Source of the DNA: Kineothrix alysoides | Lineage (GTDB): Bacteria; Bacillota; Clostridia; Lachnospirales; Lachnospiraceae | NCBI RefSeq assembly: GCF_000732725.1 | Contig: NZ_JPNB01000002.1 | Location: 1,674,001-1,738,000, forward strand | DNA length: 64,000 bases | Direction of reading: 5' to 3' | Shown: positions 27,687 through 36,107 of the stretch, piece by piece | How positions within the stretch are numbered: the first letter of the stretch is position 1 | Layout: each line of letters opens with the position of its first letter | Translations under genes and position numbers: made by a program | Notes under the pieces: generated by a model | Told to the model about the DNA's origin: nothing | The model's input: only the letters and a program-made list of their open reading frames with translations | Database searches by the model: none

Positions 27687-27697
27687 GAGGATAAAGA

Positions 27698-28516
27698 ATG
27701 ATTAGAAGTTTATGGTCAGCGGCCACCGGAATGAATGCACAACAGACAAATGTAGACACGATTGCAAATAATCTTGCCAATGTAAATACAGTAGGATACA
27801 AATCGCAAGTGTCTCAATTTAAAAGTTTATTATATCAGACATTGCAGACAAAGACTACTACGGCAGAGGGGGCTGCGAAGCCGGTTACCTCTCAGGTAGG
27901 TTTGGGTGTGCGAAATTCTTCAATCAATCAGATATTTACGCAGGGAAGCCTGATTGCTTCTGAAAGCGGTACCTCATTTGCTATTGAAGGTGACGGTTTT
28001 TTTGCGGTCAAAAATGGGAATGGTGAGATTAACTATACGAGAAATGGTGATTTTATCTGGGGTATATCACCGGGAAAAGCGCCCATGCTGACAACTACGG
28101 ATGGAAATGTAGTATTAGATAATAAAGGGAACAGCATTTTACTGAATGGTACCTATGTTGCAAATAAAATAACTATATCTTCGGACGGAACGCTTATGTA
28201 TCCTGATGAAAACAATAATCTTGTAGCTTTAGATCATACAATAGGAATTTATCAGTTCCGTAATCCCGGAGGCTTAGAGCGACAAGGCGACTCCCTTTGG
28301 GCGGCTACTGCTGCCAGCGGAGCGGCGATTAATGAATCAACGAACGAAGATGTGACTAAGAGCAAGGTCGTTCAGGGCTACTTGGAAGGTTCCAATGTTA
28401 AGGTGGCGGACGAGATGGTAAACCTTATCGTTGCACAGAGAGCTTACGAGATGAATTCCAAAGCGATTACTACCTCGGATGAGATGCTCCAGCAGGCGAA
28501 CAATCTGAAGCGTTAA
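27698..28516 (+). CDS. flgG: Flagellar basal-body rod protein FlgG
   Basis: A 272-residue protein starting MIRSLWSAATGMNAQQTNVD with NNLANVNTVGYKSQ, and ending with QGYLEGSNVKVADEMVNLIV followed by AQRAYEMNSKAITTSDEML, the FlgG N- and C-terminal signatures. It builds the distal rod of the basal body. The gene follows the FlgF-like gene by 11 bp (FlhP position of Bacillus). It could equally be named flhP; the FlgF/FlgG assignment of the pair rests on order and motif quality. Confidence 0.88.
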   Translation: MIRSLWSAATGMNAQQTNVDTIANNLANVNTVGYKSQVSQFKSLLYQTLQTKTTTAEGAAKPVTSQVGLGVRNSSINQIFTQGSLIASESGTSFAIEGDGFFAVKNGNGEINYTRNGDFIWGISPGKAPMLTTTDGNVVLDNKGNSILLNGTYVANKITISSDGTLMYPDENNNLVALDHTIGIYQFRNPGGLERQGDSLWAATAASGAAINESTNEDVTKSKVVQGYLEGSNVKVADEMVNLIVAQRAYEMNSKAITTSDEMLQQANNLKR

Positions 28517-28536
28517 TAAGGTGAAAGGGGTACATA

Positions 28537-28884
28537 ATGGATATAGGAAGCGGTGTTTCTTCTGCATATACGAGTTATTTGTCTTCTCAGGCGTCCAGTA
28601 AGCTGGACACTCATATCAAGACGAAGGATTATTCCCAGTCTTCCGATGAAGAACTCTTGTCGGCATGTAAAGAATTCGAATCTTACTTTCTGGAGCAGAT
28701 TTTTAAAGAAATGCAGAAGACGGTAGATGTATTTAAGGATGAGGATTCAACGCCTAACGACTCGTTGGTAGGCTATTTCAAAGACAGTACTTTGCAGGAA
28801 TTGGCGAGCACATCTACGGAAAAAGAAGGGCTCGGTCTTGCACAGACGCTCTTCGAGCAGATGAAACGGAATTACGGCTTGTAA
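28537..28884 (+). CDS. FlgJ-type rod-binding protein (no hydrolase domain)
   Basis: A 115-residue protein equal to the N-terminal rod-binding domain of FlgJ (EELLSACKEFESYFLEQIFKEMQ...GYFKDSTLQELAS..GLGLAQTLFEQM). The muramidase domain of proteobacterial FlgJ is absent, as is usual in Firmicutes. It probably caps or scaffolds rod assembly. It lies 20 bp after flgG and ends at a terminator. Confidence 0.85.
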   Translation: MDIGSGVSSAYTSYLSSQASSKLDTHIKTKDYSQSSDEELLSACKEFESYFLEQIFKEMQKTVDVFKDEDSTPNDSLVGYFKDSTLQELASTSTEKEGLGLAQTLFEQMKRNYGL

Positions 28885-28907
28885 TGTATATGATTATTGA
28901 ATGATGA

Positions 28908-28932
28908 GGCTGCTTATTTAAGCAGCCTTTTT
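28908..28932 (+). terminator. Intrinsic terminator after the flagellar rod genes
   Basis: Perfect 8-bp stem GGCTGCTT/AAGCAGCC with a four-base loop, followed by TTTTT. Confidence 0.85.
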
Positions 28933-29002
28933 GCGTATTTTTATACTGTATACGGATAATTGAGCGAAACACACTTTTGGTTAAAAAGGAGAGGTTGGAT
29001 AT

Positions 29003-31258
29003 ATGGAAAACGTAAAGGGGTATGTGGAACATATCATATACCGGAACAACGAGAACGGCTACACGGTTATGAATATGGTGAGCGGGCAGGAGGAGATCAT
29101 CTGTGTGGGCATGTTCAGAACCATAGATCAAGGGGAGACGCTTCAAATAGATGGAAACTATGTGGAGCATCCCGTCTACGGCAGACAGCTCAAGGTAGAA
29201 AGTTATCAGATTACAGCACCTGATGATGTCATCAGCATGGAGAGATATCTCAGCTCAGGTGCGATTAAAGGAATCGGAGAAGCGTTGGCAGCGCGAATTA
29301 TAAAAAGGTTCGGTGAGGATACTTTTCGCATTATTGAAGAGGAACCCGAGCGTCTGGCAGAGATTAAGGGCATAAGCGATAGAAAAGCGCGGGAAATCGC
29401 AGTCCAGATGGAAGAAAAAAAGGATATGCGGGAGGCTATGGTTTTTTTGCAGAAATACGGTATTTCGGGAGCCCTTGCTATGAAGATATATAATACGTAC
29501 GGAATGGGCGTTTACGGAGTACTTCGGGAAAATCCTTATAAGCTGGCGGAGGATATCTCGGGAGTAGGATTTAAAATTGCAGATGAAATCGCGAATAAGA
29601 TAGGTATACACACAGATTCCGATTACCGTATAAGGAGTGCTGTCCTCTATGTGCTGCTTCAGGCGTCGATGGAAGGGCATGTATATTTGCCGGAGAATAT
29701 CCTCTTAAGGCGGGCCGGCGAGCTTTTGGAGGTTGAGGAGTCTGCCATAGAACCTCAGATAGCCAATCTGGCGATGGATAAAAAGGTCGTGATAAAGATG
29801 CCGCTGCCTGAGGCGAAGGAGGAGGGGAAGAAAATATATGCTGCTTCTTATTACTATGAAGAACTGAATTGTGCTAAGATGCTTCATGATTTGAATTCAT
29901 CCGTCTTGCCGGAAGAGGGGCTTCTTCCTGCGGAGGAAGCCAATATCAATCGCCGCATTAAGGAAATAGAGAAGGCACAAGGAATCGAACTGGATGAACT
30001 GCAAAGAAAGGCAGTGATGGAGAGTGTGAAAAACGGCTTGCTCATTCTGACCGGAGGTCCCGGAACGGGAAAAACCACAACAATCAATACAATCATAAGA
30101 TATTATGCCGGAGAAAATATGGATATTTTCCTTGCGGCTCCTACAGGTAGAGCAGCAAAGCGTATGACGGAAACTACAGGATATGAAGCGAGGACCATAC
30201 ACCGGTTGCTGGAACTTAGCGGAGCGGTTTTAGAAGAGAATAAAAGGGCTAAATTCGAGAAAAATGAAGAAAATCCTCTGGAGGCCGATGTTATTATTGT
30301 GGATGAGATGTCGATGGTGGATATTCATTTATTCCAGTCGTTGCTTAAGGCGATTATGCCGGGCACCCGGCTGATTATGGCGGGGGATATCAATCAGCTT
30401 CCATCGGTAGGGCCTGGACAGATATTGAAAGACTTAATCGATAGTCACTGCATACCGGTAGTCATGCTGCAGAAGATATTCAGGCAGGCAGAGGAGAGTG
30501 ATATTGTGGTCAATGCCCATGCTATCAACAAGGGAGAACGGATAGAGCTAAATAACAAGAGCAAGGACTTTTTCTTTCTCGAAAGAAACGATATAAATGT
30601 AATTTATAAACACATGGTTCAGCTTATATGCGAAAAGCTGCCGCCATATGTAGGCGCCAGCGCTTATGACATACAAGTGCTCACACCAATGAGAAAAGGC
30701 AGTCTCGGAGTAGAAGTCTTAAACGACATTCTTCAGGAATATCTAAATCCCCCGGACAAATCAAAGGAGGAATATGAGGCTGGCGAAGGAGTATATCGGG
30801 TAGGGGACAAGGTGATGCAAATTAAAAACAACTACCAGCTTGAATGGGAGATTTTAAGCAAATACCAAATTCCCATCGATAAAGGTATGGGAGTGTTTAA
30901 CGGGGATATAGGCATCATAAAAGAAATAAACGATTATGCGCAGGAGATGGTAGTGGAATACGATGAGCATAAAAGGGTGATATACCCTTTTCATCAGTTG
31001 GATGAAATCGAACTGGCTTATGCCGTAACGATACATAAATCCCAGGGAAGCGAATATCCAGCCATAATTATGCCCTTACTTACAGGTCCTAAGATGCTCT
31101 TTAATCGGAATCTGCTGTATACCGGAGTTACCCGCGCCAAGAACTGTGTGACAATCCTGGGAAGCAGACAGACGGTAAATGAAATGATCGCAAATGAGAA
31201 TCAGAACAAAAGATATACCAGCCTATGTGAGAGGCTTGAGGAATTATCCTCGCTGTAA
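29003..31258 (+). CDS. recD2: RecD2-type SF1 helicase
   Basis: A 751-residue helicase. The N-terminal OB-like and helix-hairpin-helix region (VKGYVEHIIYRNNENGYTVM; IKGIGEALAARIIKRFG) identifies the long RecD2 form that works without RecBC. The helicase core has Walker A LTGGPGTGKTTTIN (about residue 348), DEMSMVDIHLFQSLL, GDINQLPSVGPGQ, and the C-terminal motif AYAVTIHKSQGSEYPAII. It unwinds DNA 5' to 3' in repair and replication-fork maintenance. Ribosome site AAGGAGAGG precedes the ATG. Confidence 0.95.
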   Translation: MENVKGYVEHIIYRNNENGYTVMNMVSGQEEIICVGMFRTIDQGETLQIDGNYVEHPVYGRQLKVESYQITAPDDVISMERYLSSGAIKGIGEALAARIIKRFGEDTFRIIEEEPERLAEIKGISDRKAREIAVQMEEKKDMREAMVFLQKYGISGALAMKIYNTYGMGVYGVLRENPYKLAEDISGVGFKIADEIANKIGIHTDSDYRIRSAVLYVLLQASMEGHVYLPENILLRRAGELLEVEESAIEPQIANLAMDKKVVIKMPLPEAKEEGKKIYAASYYYEELNCAKMLHDLNSSVLPEEGLLPAEEANINRRIKEIEKAQGIELDELQRKAVMESVKNGLLILTGGPGTGKTTTINTIIRYYAGENMDIFLAAPTGRAAKRMTETTGYEARTIHRLLELSGAVLEENKRAKFEKNEENPLEADVIIVDEMSMVDIHLFQSLLKAIMPGTRLIMAGDINQLPSVGPGQILKDLIDSHCIPVVMLQKIFRQAEESDIVVNAHAINKGERIELNNKSKDFFFLERNDINVIYKHMVQLICEKLPPYVGASAYDIQVLTPMRKGSLGVEVLNDILQEYLNPPDKSKEEYEAGEGVYRVGDKVMQIKNNYQLEWEILSKYQIPIDKGMGVFNGDIGIIKEINDYAQEMVVEYDEHKRVIYPFHQLDEIELAYAVTIHKSQGSEYPAIIMPLLTGPKMLFNRNLLYTGVTRAKNCVTILGSRQTVNEMIANENQNKRYTSLCERLEELSSL

Positions 31259-31302
31259 ATGCCAAAATGATCCCTTGCCCGGAGAATGCGAAGGGAGTAT
31301 AT

Positions 31303-32061
31303 ATGAGTGGAAACAAGGATAACTTTGCTCACAAGAACGATTCTGCAAAGATGAATTATTTTATGGACAGACTGATGGATGTTATTTATCCGAGACATTG
31401 TCCGGTCTGTGACGGCTTAACCGGATATTCCCATGAGCTTATTTGTGAAAGCTGCTGCGGGAAGGTCAGGTATATCGGAGGGGACGTCTGTGCCAAGTGC
31501 GGCAAGCCCTTGGCGGAGGAAGAAGAGTATTGCTATGACTGTGCGCGAAAACAGCATTATTATAAGAGCGGCACGGCACTGTTTGAGTATAAGAGCATGT
31601 CTGCTGCCATTTACCGTTTCAAATACAAAGGACGGCAGGGATATGCGGATTTTTTTGCTAAGAGGCTGGCAGAGCATTTGGAAGACAATCTTCGCATATG
31701 GAAGCCGGAAGCCTTTGTTCCGGTGCCGATTCATTCTTCGAGAATGCGGGCGCGGGGATATAATCAGGCAGAGGTGCTGGCAAAGCGGCTTAGCAGGGAA
31801 ACCGGTATTCCTACGAGGTCAGATTTGATAAAGAGGTGCAAAAAAACGGCTCCGCAAAAGAATCTGAGCGATGGTGAACGGCAAAATAATTTGAAAAAGG
31901 CTTTTAAAATCTGTAGAAATGATGTAAAATTAAATACGATTGTAATTATTGATGATATTTATACAACCGGGAGTACAATCGATGCAGTCGCATATGAATT
32001 GCAAAAAAAAGGGATTGCAAATATTTACTATGCGTCATTAGCTATCGGTAAGGGGTTATGA
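31303..32061 (+). CDS. comF: ComF family protein (phosphoribosyltransferase-like)
   Basis: A 252-residue ComFC homologue. An N-terminal Cys-rich zinc ribbon (CPVC...CESC...CAKC...CYDC) is followed by a phosphoribosyltransferase-like domain with VPVPIHSSRMRARGYNQAEVLA and the PRPP loop VIIDDIYTTGSTIDA. ComF proteins are required for natural transformation in Bacillus. The ATG at 31303 has AAGGGAG upstream and is preferred to the longer frame from 31267. It is followed by yvyF after 16 bp, the conserved comFC-yvyF order. Confidence 0.9.
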   Translation: MSGNKDNFAHKNDSAKMNYFMDRLMDVIYPRHCPVCDGLTGYSHELICESCCGKVRYIGGDVCAKCGKPLAEEEEYCYDCARKQHYYKSGTALFEYKSMSAAIYRFKYKGRQGYADFFAKRLAEHLEDNLRIWKPEAFVPVPIHSSRMRARGYNQAEVLAKRLSRETGIPTRSDLIKRCKKTAPQKNLSDGERQNNLKKAFKICRNDVKLNTIVIIDDIYTTGSTIDAVAYELQKKGIANIYYASLAIGKGL

Positions 32062-32077
32062 TTGGGAGGAAGAATAA

Positions 32078-32485
32078 ATGGATGTACGCAATTGCAGAAG
32101 ATGCGGGAGGCTTTTTAACTATGCCATGGGGCCGATTATCTGTCCGCAGTGCAGAGAAGCACTGGAAGTGAAGTTTCAGGAAGTGAAAAAATATATATCT
32201 GAGCACAAAGGATGCGGAATCGCAGAGGTTTCGGAAGAGTGTGACGTGACGCCCCAGCAGATTAAGCAATGGCTTAGGGATGAGAGGCTGGAATTTTCGT
32301 CGGATTCCCCAACAGGCCTGGAATGCGAGAACTGCGGTACGATAATACGCAGCGGACGTTTTTGTGAGAAGTGCAAGGCTGGAATGGTAAATCATTTGCA
32401 GACCGCATATAAGAAAGAACCTGAACTAAAGCCGGAGAAGAAGGAAAAGGAAGAAAAGGCCGGAATGCGATATTTGGATCGCTAG
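32078..32485 (+). CDS. YvyF/FlgN-operon-type flagellar regulator protein
   Basis: A 135-residue protein of the YvyF family (flagellar operon protein). It opens with a zinc ribbon (CRRCGRLFNYAMGPIICPQC), has a MerR-like helix-turn-helix segment (GIAEVSEECDVTPQQIKQWL), a second Cys pair set (CENCG...CEKC) and a charged tail. In Bacillus it sits in the comF-flgM operon and affects flagellar gene expression. Here flgM and flgK-flgL do not follow; two membrane proteins do. Confidence 0.85.
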   Translation: MDVRNCRRCGRLFNYAMGPIICPQCREALEVKFQEVKKYISEHKGCGIAEVSEECDVTPQQIKQWLRDERLEFSSDSPTGLECENCGTIIRSGRFCEKCKAGMVNHLQTAYKKEPELKPEKKEKEEKAGMRYLDR

Positions 32486-32494
32486 GAGAAAATT

Positions 32495-32884
32495 ATGCTG
32501 AATAAAGAAAGGGTCATCCTGATGACGAAGATGGCATCCTACGAAGAGCATGAAGGGAAGAAGAATGCTTCCGTCATGAACTATTTTCGTGGAGACTATG
32601 TTTGGTTTCAAGTACTGAAGTCCACAATCTATGGAACGATAGCTTTTGGAATCATGTTCGGGATGTATATTTTTTATGATTTTGAAATTTTTATGACGGA
32701 TATTTACAAGATGGATTTGTTCCAGTTCGGGAAATCGATTTTGGTTAAATATCTGTTTGTAATAGGAATATACGCCATTATTTCATACGCGGTATATTCC
32801 TATCGGTACGCAAAAGCCCAAAAGAAAATGAAGCTGTATATGAGCAACCTTAACAGGCTGACCGGTATGTATGATAAGACGTAG
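32495..32884 (+). CDS. Small membrane protein of unknown function
   Basis: A 129-residue protein with a soluble ~40-residue N-terminus, two hydrophobic helices (about residues 45-65 and 85-108) and a basic C-terminal tail (RYAKAQKKMKLYMSNLNRL). I do not recognise the family. It starts nine bases after the YvyF-like gene with a GGAG ribosome site and precedes another membrane protein, so it belongs to the same transcript. A link to motility or to the downstream c-di-AMP genes is guesswork from position. Confidence 0.7.
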   Translation: MLNKERVILMTKMASYEEHEGKKNASVMNYFRGDYVWFQVLKSTIYGTIAFGIMFGMYIFYDFEIFMTDIYKMDLFQFGKSILVKYLFVIGIYAIISYAVYSYRYAKAQKKMKLYMSNLNRLTGMYDKT

Positions 32885-32918
32885 TACGGGGCTTATGCGG
32901 CCTTGAAAGGAAATTATT

Positions 32919-33905
32919 ATGACATCATTACTTGTAGCAAAGCAATATTTAAAAAGAATTTATGGAAGATATGAAGTATACCTGATACCACTGTTTAAGT
33001 TTTTGATTTCTTTTGTTTGTTTTTTGTTAGTAAACGCCAATCTTGGATACATGAATAAAATTGATAATATAGCAATAGTATTGGTATTGGCACTTATGTG
33101 TTCTTTCATGCCAGCTAATTTCGTCATTATAGCGGCGGCAGCGTTGGTAATCGGACATTTATATGCACTTTCCCTGGAGTGTGCAGTAGTGGCTCTGGCG
33201 CTTTTTCTGCTTATGTTTTTGTTGTATTTCAGGTTCTCGCCTAAGGATATGCTGGTGGTAGTTCTTACTCCCATCTGCTTTTCACTGAAAATACCTTATG
33301 TGATTCCTATCGCCATGGGACTGCTTAGCACACCGGCTTCCGCAGTGTCGGCGGCATGCGGTGTGATTGTATATTATTTAATTGCATACATAAGACAAAG
33401 CGATACCGCACTGGCATCTATGGAGACGGAAGAGATTACAGCAAAGTTTCGGTATTTAATCGACGGAATTTTAAACAATAAAGGGATGATCGTAACCCTT
33501 GCAGCCTTTACGGCAACAATTATTCTCGTATATTTGATTCGAAGGCTTTCCATGGACCATTCGTGGACGATCGCTATCATTGCCGGTGCTTTGGTGAATG
33601 TAATGATTCTATTAGTAGGCGATTTGATGTTCGAGACTAATGTATCGATTGGCGGAATCATTGTGGGAACGATTGTCTCGGCTCTTATCGCGGTGGTAAT
33701 CCAGTTCTTCGAATTCAACGTGGATTATAGCCGGACGGAGAAAGTGCAGTTCGAGGACGACGAATATTATTATTATGTAAAAGCGGTGCCTAAGGTCACC
33801 GTAGCAACGCCTGAGCGTAAGGTGAAACAAATCAATTCGCAGAAGAGAACGAGGCCGTCACAGGGAGCTAGAATGGTGGAGGGAAGAAGTTCTGCCAAAA
33901 GATAG
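32919..33905 (+). CDS. Polytopic membrane protein of unknown function
   Basis: A 328-residue protein with about nine hydrophobic helices between residues 22 and 270, followed by a cytoplasmic tail with an acidic/aromatic patch (FEDDEYYYYVKAVPKV) and a basic, Ser-rich end. The family is not recognised. It lies 34 bp after the small membrane protein and 41 bp before cdaA. The tail composition suggests binding to a partner protein; nothing else can be inferred. Confidence 0.75.
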   Translation: MTSLLVAKQYLKRIYGRYEVYLIPLFKFLISFVCFLLVNANLGYMNKIDNIAIVLVLALMCSFMPANFVIIAAAALVIGHLYALSLECAVVALALFLLMFLLYFRFSPKDMLVVVLTPICFSLKIPYVIPIAMGLLSTPASAVSAACGVIVYYLIAYIRQSDTALASMETEEITAKFRYLIDGILNNKGMIVTLAAFTATIILVYLIRRLSMDHSWTIAIIAGALVNVMILLVGDLMFETNVSIGGIIVGTIVSALIAVVIQFFEFNVDYSRTEKVQFEDDEYYYYVKAVPKVTVATPERKVKQINSQKRTRPSQGARMVEGRSSAKR

Positions 33906-33946
33906 TGAATGGAAGATGTGGATTGTGGATATTATAAAAGACTGGA

Positions 33947-34819
33947 ATGATTAAGATGCAGCAGATTACACAGATCGTAGATACCTATTTCAAGCGCATG
34001 CCCAGTATCAGGTGGACTGATGTCGTGGAGATAATTATTATCTCCTTTTTGGTGTACCATATTTTGGTATGGATAAAAAACACGAAAGCTTGGTCTCTTT
34101 TAAAGGGCGTTGTGGTAATTGCTGTATTTTTATTTTTAGCCGCAGTGTTCAATATGAATACGATTTTGTGGATTGCACAAAATGTGGTGGGAATAGCGGC
34201 AACGGCAATTATCGTCATATTGCAGCCCGAGCTTCGGAAGGCGCTGGAGGAATTAGGGCGAAAGAACATTATTTCTTCTATTTTTCCTTTTGAACCAAGC
34301 AAGCCGGAGGAGGGATTGTTCTCTGACCGTACGGTCAATGAGATTGTCAAGGCGTGTGTAGAGATGGCGAAGGTGAAGACAGGAGCGCTCATTGTAATGG
34401 AACAGACACAGTCCCTTGCGGAATATGAGAGAACCGGCATAGCAGTGGACGGCATCGTTTCGAGCCAATTATTAGTGAATATATTCGAGCATAATACACC
34501 GCTTCATGACGGTGCAGTTATTGTACGCGGAAATCGAGTGGTTTCGGCTACATGCTACCTTCCATTATCCGATAATATGGAACTTAGCAAGGAGCTGGGA
34601 ACGAGGCATAGGGCGGCAATAGGAATTTCGGAGGCTACGGATTCCATGACGGTTATCGTTTCGGAGGAAACCGGAAAAATCAGTGTGGCATATGAGGGCA
34701 GTCTATACCGCAGTCTGGATGGAGACTCATTGAAGGAAAAACTGCACATTGTCCAGAATAAGCCATTAGACGAAAAGAAGCGAAAGCTTTGGAAGGGAAG
34801 GGCAAAGAATGAAAAATAA
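33947..34819 (+). CDS. cdaA: Diadenylate cyclase CdaA
   Basis: A 290-residue membrane-bound DAC protein. About three N-terminal helices (residues 22-95) precede the cyclase domain with the DGA motif (NTPLHDGAVIVRGNR) and the RHR motif (LGTRHRAAIG), both intact. It makes c-di-AMP from two ATP; c-di-AMP controls K+ uptake and wall homeostasis. It overlaps cdaR by 11 bp and is followed by glmM, the classic cdaA-cdaR-glmM order in which CdaR and GlmM modulate cyclase activity. A second ATG at 33956 is possible as the start. Confidence 0.95.
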   Translation: MIKMQQITQIVDTYFKRMPSIRWTDVVEIIIISFLVYHILVWIKNTKAWSLLKGVVVIAVFLFLAAVFNMNTILWIAQNVVGIAATAIIVILQPELRKALEELGRKNIISSIFPFEPSKPEEGLFSDRTVNEIVKACVEMAKVKTGALIVMEQTQSLAEYERTGIAVDGIVSSQLLVNIFEHNTPLHDGAVIVRGNRVVSATCYLPLSDNMELSKELGTRHRAAIGISEATDSMTVIVSEETGKISVAYEGSLYRSLDGDSLKEKLHIVQNKPLDEKKRKLWKGRAKNEK

Positions 34820-36086
34820 GTTGACGGGCAATCTTGTCCTGAAAATCGGCTCGGTCCTTTTCGCAGCTATTCTGTGGCTCCTTGTAACCAACATAAACGA
34901 TCCGGCAACGTCGTCAAAGTTCTCCAATATTCCCGTAGTTATCCAGAATGCAGATGCGATTACCAGTCAGGGAAAGGTATACGAAATATTGGACGAGACC
35001 GACATCATAGATTCGGTGACCGTAGTGGCTCCCAGATCAATTATTGATACGATCAGCAAGGAAAATGTTGTTGCGGTGGCTGATATGAATGACTTGACGA
35101 GCCTTAATACGATAAGCATCAGGTTGTCAACCAATAAATATAATGACAGATTAGACAGCATAACAGGAAATATCGATAGTGTAAAATTGAACATCGAAGA
35201 TAAGCAAAGCATTAGTCTGGCGCTGAGAGCGACTTATACTGGAAGCGTGGGAGACGGATATATGGTTGGTGACGTTACGACGGAGCAGAACCTTGTGAGG
35301 GTATCGGGAGCGGAGTCTATCGTATCCAGAATCAATAAGGCTGAGGTAAGCGTGGCGGTAACCGGTTTTACAAGCGATATCGGTACGGTGGAGGAAATCA
35401 AGCTGTATGATGCCAATGACGTGGAAATACCTAAGACGAATCTTACTCTTAATATAAGTACAGTGCGTGTTAATGTGGAGATACTGGCAACCAAGGAAGT
35501 TCCGTTGAACTTCTCCGTAATGGGAACACCGGCTGACGGATACCGGGCGACCGGTGTAGTGAGCAGCACGCCTGCATCCGTCGTTTTGGCAGGAAAAGGC
35601 AGTATGCTGAAAAATATTTCTTCGCTGGATATTCCTGATACTTCTCTGGATATTGCGGGACTTACCGAAAATCTGGTAACGACTATAAATGTGGGAGAAT
35701 ATCTGCCGGGCAATGTGGAGCTGGGCGATAAGAAATTTGACGGAAACGTGGCGGTAACGGTCTATATCGAACCGGTAATTGCCAGAAACTTCATCGTTTC
35801 TAAAGATTATATTTCGATTTTGAACATGCCGGAGGGCTATGAGGGTGAGGTGTCGACCTTTGAAAATGAATTCCCCATTCAGGTCATTGGGCTTTCCGCC
35901 GATGTAAATAGCATAAACGGTGACGAAATAAGAGGAACTGTAGACATCGCCGATTTGCGGGAAAGAGGAATTATCGAGGAAGTGGAAGAGGGTTACTGGG
36001 ATGTACCTCTATCCTTTAATCTTCCTGAAAATGTAGGTCTGAGGGAAAACGTTACGGTAAGATTAAATATAAGAGAAAAAGAATAA
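34809..36086 (+). CDS. cdaR: CdaA regulator CdaR (YbbR-domain protein)
   Basis: A 425-residue protein with one N-terminal membrane helix (LVLKIGSVLFAAILWLLVTN) and about four extracellular YbbR repeats, each ending in a pattern like VNVEILATKEVPLNFSVMG. CdaR binds CdaA from outside and tunes c-di-AMP synthesis. The start is inside the end of cdaA, so translation is coupled. Confidence 0.92.
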   Translation: MKNKLTGNLVLKIGSVLFAAILWLLVTNINDPATSSKFSNIPVVIQNADAITSQGKVYEILDETDIIDSVTVVAPRSIIDTISKENVVAVADMNDLTSLNTISIRLSTNKYNDRLDSITGNIDSVKLNIEDKQSISLALRATYTGSVGDGYMVGDVTTEQNLVRVSGAESIVSRINKAEVSVAVTGFTSDIGTVEEIKLYDANDVEIPKTNLTLNISTVRVNVEILATKEVPLNFSVMGTPADGYRATGVVSSTPASVVLAGKGSMLKNISSLDIPDTSLDIAGLTENLVTTINVGEYLPGNVELGDKKFDGNVAVTVYIEPVIARNFIVSKDYISILNMPEGYEGEVSTFENEFPIQVIGLSADVNSINGDEIRGTVDIADLRERGIIEEVEEGYWDVPLSFNLPENVGLRENVTVRLNIREKE

Positions 36087-36107
36087 GTATTCGACAGGAG
36101 GCTTTAC

